Shown: positions 12,140 to 14,332 of the stretch, piece after piece
Layout: every line of letters begins with the position of its first letter
Numbering within the stretch: the first letter of the stretch is position 1
Assembly: GCA_016210245.1 (NCBI GenBank)
Contig: JACQUR010000050.1
Span: forward strand, 1-14,332
Direction: 5' to 3'
From: Chloroflexota bacterium
GTDB taxonomy: Bacteria > Chloroflexota > UBA6077 > JACQUR01
DNA length: 14,332 bases
Notes under the pieces: generated by a model
Database searches by the model: none
Seen by the model: only the letters and a program-made list of their open reading frames with translations
What the model was told of the DNA's origin: nothing
Made by a program: the position numbers and the translations under genes

Positions 12140-12205
12140 CTGGTTGGGGCCGCCGCCCTGAAGGGCGGGCCTGGGCCCGCCCTTCAGGGCGGCGGCCCCA
12201 ACCAG
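12140..12205. repeat. Perfect inverted repeat with 31-bp arms between convergent genes
   Basis: Arms 12140-12170 and 12175-12205 are perfectly complementary over 31 bases with a four-base centre (CTGG). The arms are very GC-rich and contain the sub-motif CCGCCCTGAAGGGCGG. It lies in the 215-bp gap between ispG (plus) and the DUF4012 gene (minus), so it could end transcription from both sides. No T-run follows on either side, and a dispersed REP/MITE-like element is equally likely. Nothing else is evident in the gap except the weak hairpin at 12083. Confidence 0.9.
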
Positions 12206-12272
12206 GTACACCGGATTATTTCCGCAACCTTCATCAGGGCGGCGGGGATGGGCGCCGTGTGCCGGCCGCGGC

Positions 12273-14267
12273 TCAGTTCGGCGCTTTCCTGCTCTCTCGC
12301 CTGCCGGCGTCGCGCAACTCGATCCACCCGTCGTGGCTCGGACACCCCTGGTAGCTGGCCGCGGGAGACCGCGGCCACAGGAGCACCACGCTGGTTGCCC
12401 GACACTCCACCCCGGCCTGCTTCTGCAGGAACAGGCGGTAGGCGTCCACAGCCCCCACTGCGCCGAGGCTGGTCACATACCGAAGCCGCACCGTGCGTTG
12501 CTGGCCGGGCGACAGCGGCAGGTAGCCCTCCACCAGCGTCCGGCCGAACTCCTGTCGGGGCGGCGACTGGTCCGCTAGGCCGTCGACCGCCACCTCGCGG
12601 GCATCCGGCGGCAGATACACCCGCAGCCAGTCGCCCCAGAAGCCGGGCGTCTCGAGCAGCTTGCCCGTTGCCAGATCGAACGTCCCCCCACTCACCACGA
12701 GTGGCGGCATCCAAACAGGAAGGCCACGCGGATACACGTTCGCGTAGCGCAGCGCCAGATCGTGGGCGACGCGCTCGTCCTCCCGCACGCGCATCTGCAG
12801 CCGCACCTCGCTTTGGACGAACGAGTACGTATCGCCGTAGGAGACGGTGGTATCCACCACGTAGAGCGAATCGCCGTCCACGGCGGGCATGGCCCCGGCC
12901 CAGCCGCGGGCGTGGACGACGCGGAGCAGGCGCTGGTCCTTGAACGCGAGTTGCAGGTGTTTGGCGTCCAGGAGCTGCACGAGCGCCTTGCCCAGGGGGA
13001 GCAGCTCGGACGGGGAAACCTCGAGCAGGCGCGCTAGCAGCGCCCGGCCGACGGGAGCCAGAAACGTCGCCTTGGCGGCGTGGTAGCTGCTCGCGCTGGC
13101 GACGGCGCCCGGGGAGTAGAGTTGCTCGACGGCCAGGCGCTCGAAGTTGTCCGCCTCCACCGTGCCATAGCCGGGCACGGCGAGCGGGCCAACCGCCCGC
13201 AGCAGCGCCTCGACCACGGTGGTGTCGAAGGCGATCACGCCGTCGACCGGCCCATGCCCGGCCCGCTGCCAGGCCTGCTCCACCTGCGCGGCGGTCGTTG
13301 GGAAATCCGGCCACCAGTTGGCGTCCCGCAGGTACCAGCCCCCCAACCCCAGGTAGCGCGCCAGCGGGGCTGGCGCGGGCGGCACCGCCACCCCGGGGTC
13401 GACGTCGTAGCCTGAGCCGTACTCGAAGCGGACTACTGCCCCCTGGTCCACGGTGAGCACGCCGACGCTGCCGATGAACCCGCCGCTCGCCCGGATCTCG
13501 CCGCTGTTCTGGCCGAGCAGCAGGTAGCTCCGCGGCCCGTCCATCCCGAGCGCCGGCCCGACCACGCTAAGCGCCTCGAGACCCTGGCGCGCCACCGGCC
13601 AGAGCGCCGCGGCCCGCTCGACGGCCGGGCCGAGTTGCCGCAATGGGCCACCCAGGGGCCGGCCGCGCAAGCGGGCCAGGGCCGGCTCGACCCGGTCTAA
13701 CTCGTCCGCCAGGTCCGGCAGGGCGGGCGCGAGGCGGTCCACCGCCTGCAGGGAACGGGCGAGTTGCCCCTGACCCACGCCGTCGGCCAGCGCGACCGCG
13801 AGCGGTCCGGCGAGGGTGGCCCCGACGTGGGTCATCGAGACGGCGACCGCCAGCGCGTCCGGCACGTTGGCCAGCCAGCTTGCCTGGGAGGGCAGCACCC
13901 GGGTGAGGCCGAGGAGCGGCTCGATCGGCTGCAGCTCGGCCTGCAGTGCGCCGAGCGAGCGGGCGGCCGCCTCGAACGCCGGCGCGGCCGCGGCCAGGCC
14001 CGCGGCGTCCATCGGGTGCTCCTGCACCGCGTTCAGAGCAGCCAGCGCCACGCCCGCGTCCTGCTGGGCTCTGCCCGCCGCCTCCGCTACCCGCAGCCCC
14101 TTCCAGCCCAGCATCACCACCAGCGCCAGCGCCAGGGCCAGCACCCCCAGTCGGAGCGTGCCTCGGTTTCTACGAGCGTTCAAGTCCGCAGTCCTGAGTG
14201 CTGAGTGCTGAGTCCTGAGTCCTGAGTCCTGAGTCCTGAGTCCCGGGTCCTGAGCGTTGAGCCCCAA
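12273..14267 (-). CDS. DUF4012 membrane-anchored protein
   Basis: 664-residue DUF4012 protein of unknown function, found mainly in Actinobacteria, Chloroflexota and candidate phyla. TTG 14265-14267 is preferred because GGAGGGG (14272-14278) lies four bases upstream; another TTG at 14183 in the same frame lacks such a site. Residues 2-28 are encoded by heptamer repeats and give a 7-residue period (GLRTQDS, GLRTQHS, ALRTADL). A single transmembrane helix at about 38-55 (LRLGVLALALALVVMLGW) would leave this tail in the cytoplasm and the rest outside. A helical Ala/Leu-rich stalk (60-230) precedes the DUF4012 core: SYLLLGQNSGEIRASGGFIG (about 243), WYLRDANWWPDFPTTAAQVE, and GPVDGVIAFDTTVVEALL. 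The C-terminal half is beta-rich. In other genomes DUF4012 often lies near cell-surface polysaccharide genes; the neighbours here say nothing about its job. Confidence 0.9.
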   Translation of the reverse strand: MGLNAQDPGLRTQDSGLRTQHSALRTADLNARRNRGTLRLGVLALALALVVMLGWKGLRVAEAAGRAQQDAGVALAALNAVQEHPMDAAGLAAAAPAFEAAARSLGALQAELQPIEPLLGLTRVLPSQASWLANVPDALAVAVSMTHVGATLAGPLAVALADGVGQGQLARSLQAVDRLAPALPDLADELDRVEPALARLRGRPLGGPLRQLGPAVERAAALWPVARQGLEALSVVGPALGMDGPRSYLLLGQNSGEIRASGGFIGSVGVLTVDQGAVVRFEYGSGYDVDPGVAVPPAPAPLARYLGLGGWYLRDANWWPDFPTTAAQVEQAWQRAGHGPVDGVIAFDTTVVEALLRAVGPLAVPGYGTVEADNFERLAVEQLYSPGAVASASSYHAAKATFLAPVGRALLARLLEVSPSELLPLGKALVQLLDAKHLQLAFKDQRLLRVVHARGWAGAMPAVDGDSLYVVDTTVSYGDTYSFVQSEVRLQMRVREDERVAHDLALRYANVYPRGLPVWMPPLVVSGGTFDLATGKLLETPGFWGDWLRVYLPPDAREVAVDGLADQSPPRQEFGRTLVEGYLPLSPGQQRTVRLRYVTSLGAVGAVDAYRLFLQKQAGVECRATSVVLLWPRSPAASYQGCPSHDGWIELRDAGRRESRKAPN
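14191..14260 (+). repeat. Ten tandem heptamers (GTCCTGA/GTGCTGA), translated on the minus strand
   Basis: Ten consecutive 7-base units in perfect phase: GTCCTGA six times, GTGCTGA twice, and two degenerate copies (GTCCCGG, GCGTTGA). The array lies inside the 5' end of the DUF4012 frame and is inverted relative to the array at 14281-14322. Confidence 0.95.
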
Positions 14268-14280
14268 GTTACCCCTCCAC

Positions 14281-14322
14281 TCAGCACTCAGGACTCAGCA
14301 CTCAGGACTCAGCACTCAGCAT
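14281..14322 (-). repeat. Six tandem heptamers in opposite orientation upstream of DUF4012
   Basis: Six in-phase units, TCAGCAC alternating with TCAGGAC and ending in TCAGCAT, are reverse complements of the units at 14191-14260. The 20 bp between the arrays (14261-14280) hold exactly the Shine-Dalgarno and TTG start of the DUF4012 gene. The transcript could fold into a long, imperfect stem with the start site in the loop. Confidence 0.95.
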
Positions 14323-14332
14323 AGTCCCAGAC

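Noticed and set aside
10392..12161. 589-codon plus-strand frame overlapping ispG
   Set aside because: Gly/Arg/Ala-rich translation without domains, in a different frame from the unmistakable ispG.
12184..13314. 376-codon minus-strand frame overlapping the DUF4012 gene
   Set aside because: Arg/Gly/Ala-rich shadow frame of the DUF4012 coding region; no recognisable motif.
14191..14322. CRISPR-like appearance of the heptamer arrays
   Set aside because: Units are 7 bp with no spacers and two orientations; this is a simple tandem repeat, not repeat-spacer structure.

Overview
This is high-GC bacterial DNA, with GC-rich third codon positions and GTG/TTG starts. The gene set fits a Chloroflexota-like genome: a Tat-exported macroglobulin, an SBBP/cohesin/dockerin surface protein, a DUF4012 protein, an HNH protein of the type common in that phylum, a three-domain IspG, and many GC-rich palindromic repeats. 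The taxonomic call is inference; there is no rRNA or phylogenetic marker beyond ispG.

Layout. (1) 1-2915, minus strand: most of an alpha-2-macroglobulin/complement-type thioester protein, cut by the window edge just past its GCGEQ thioester motif. (2) 2916-3294: non-coding, with a 31-bp-arm inverted repeat and then a tandem operator-like repeat. (3) 3295-4088, plus strand: a two-gene toxin-antitoxin module, RHH/DUF433-type antitoxin then DUF5615 PIN-like toxin, overlapping by GTGA. (4) 4297-7413, plus strand: a secreted SBBP beta-propeller gene broken into three reading-frame segments. Both frame breaks coincide with GC-rich palindromic repeats. The long intact 3' part (5182-7413) encodes five SBBP repeats, a cohesin-like domain, an IPT/TIG domain that seems to be interrupted by a dockerin half-repeat, a second dockerin half-repeat and a C-terminal membrane tail. 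(5) 7492-8494, minus strand: an operon of an excisionase-like HTH protein and an HNH nuclease. It is divergent from (6) 8639-10078, plus strand: an AAA ATPase with a DUF234/PD-(D/E)XK-like C-terminus. The 144-bp gap holds a 41-bp, nearly perfect dyad made of two adjacent 15-bp units. (7) 10192-12057, plus strand: ispG of the MEP isoprenoid pathway, in the large form with an extra A* domain that visibly duplicates the catalytic barrel. It also carries an in-frame 39-bp palindrome at the domain junction. (8) 12140-12205: a perfect 31-bp-arm palindrome between convergent genes. (9) 12273-14267, minus strand: a DUF4012 membrane-anchored protein. Its Shine-Dalgarno and TTG start lie in the 20-bp gap between two oppositely oriented heptamer arrays, one of which is translated as the N-terminus.

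ispG is the only clear housekeeping gene. The rest is envelope/surface proteins, a TA module and a divergent HTH-HNH / ATPase-nuclease cassette, interspersed with at least six unrelated-looking palindromic or tandem repeats, several inside coding sequence. The best candidates for something undescribed are the divergent HTH-HNH / ATPase locus with its shared dyad, and the translated inverted heptamer arrays around the DUF4012 start.
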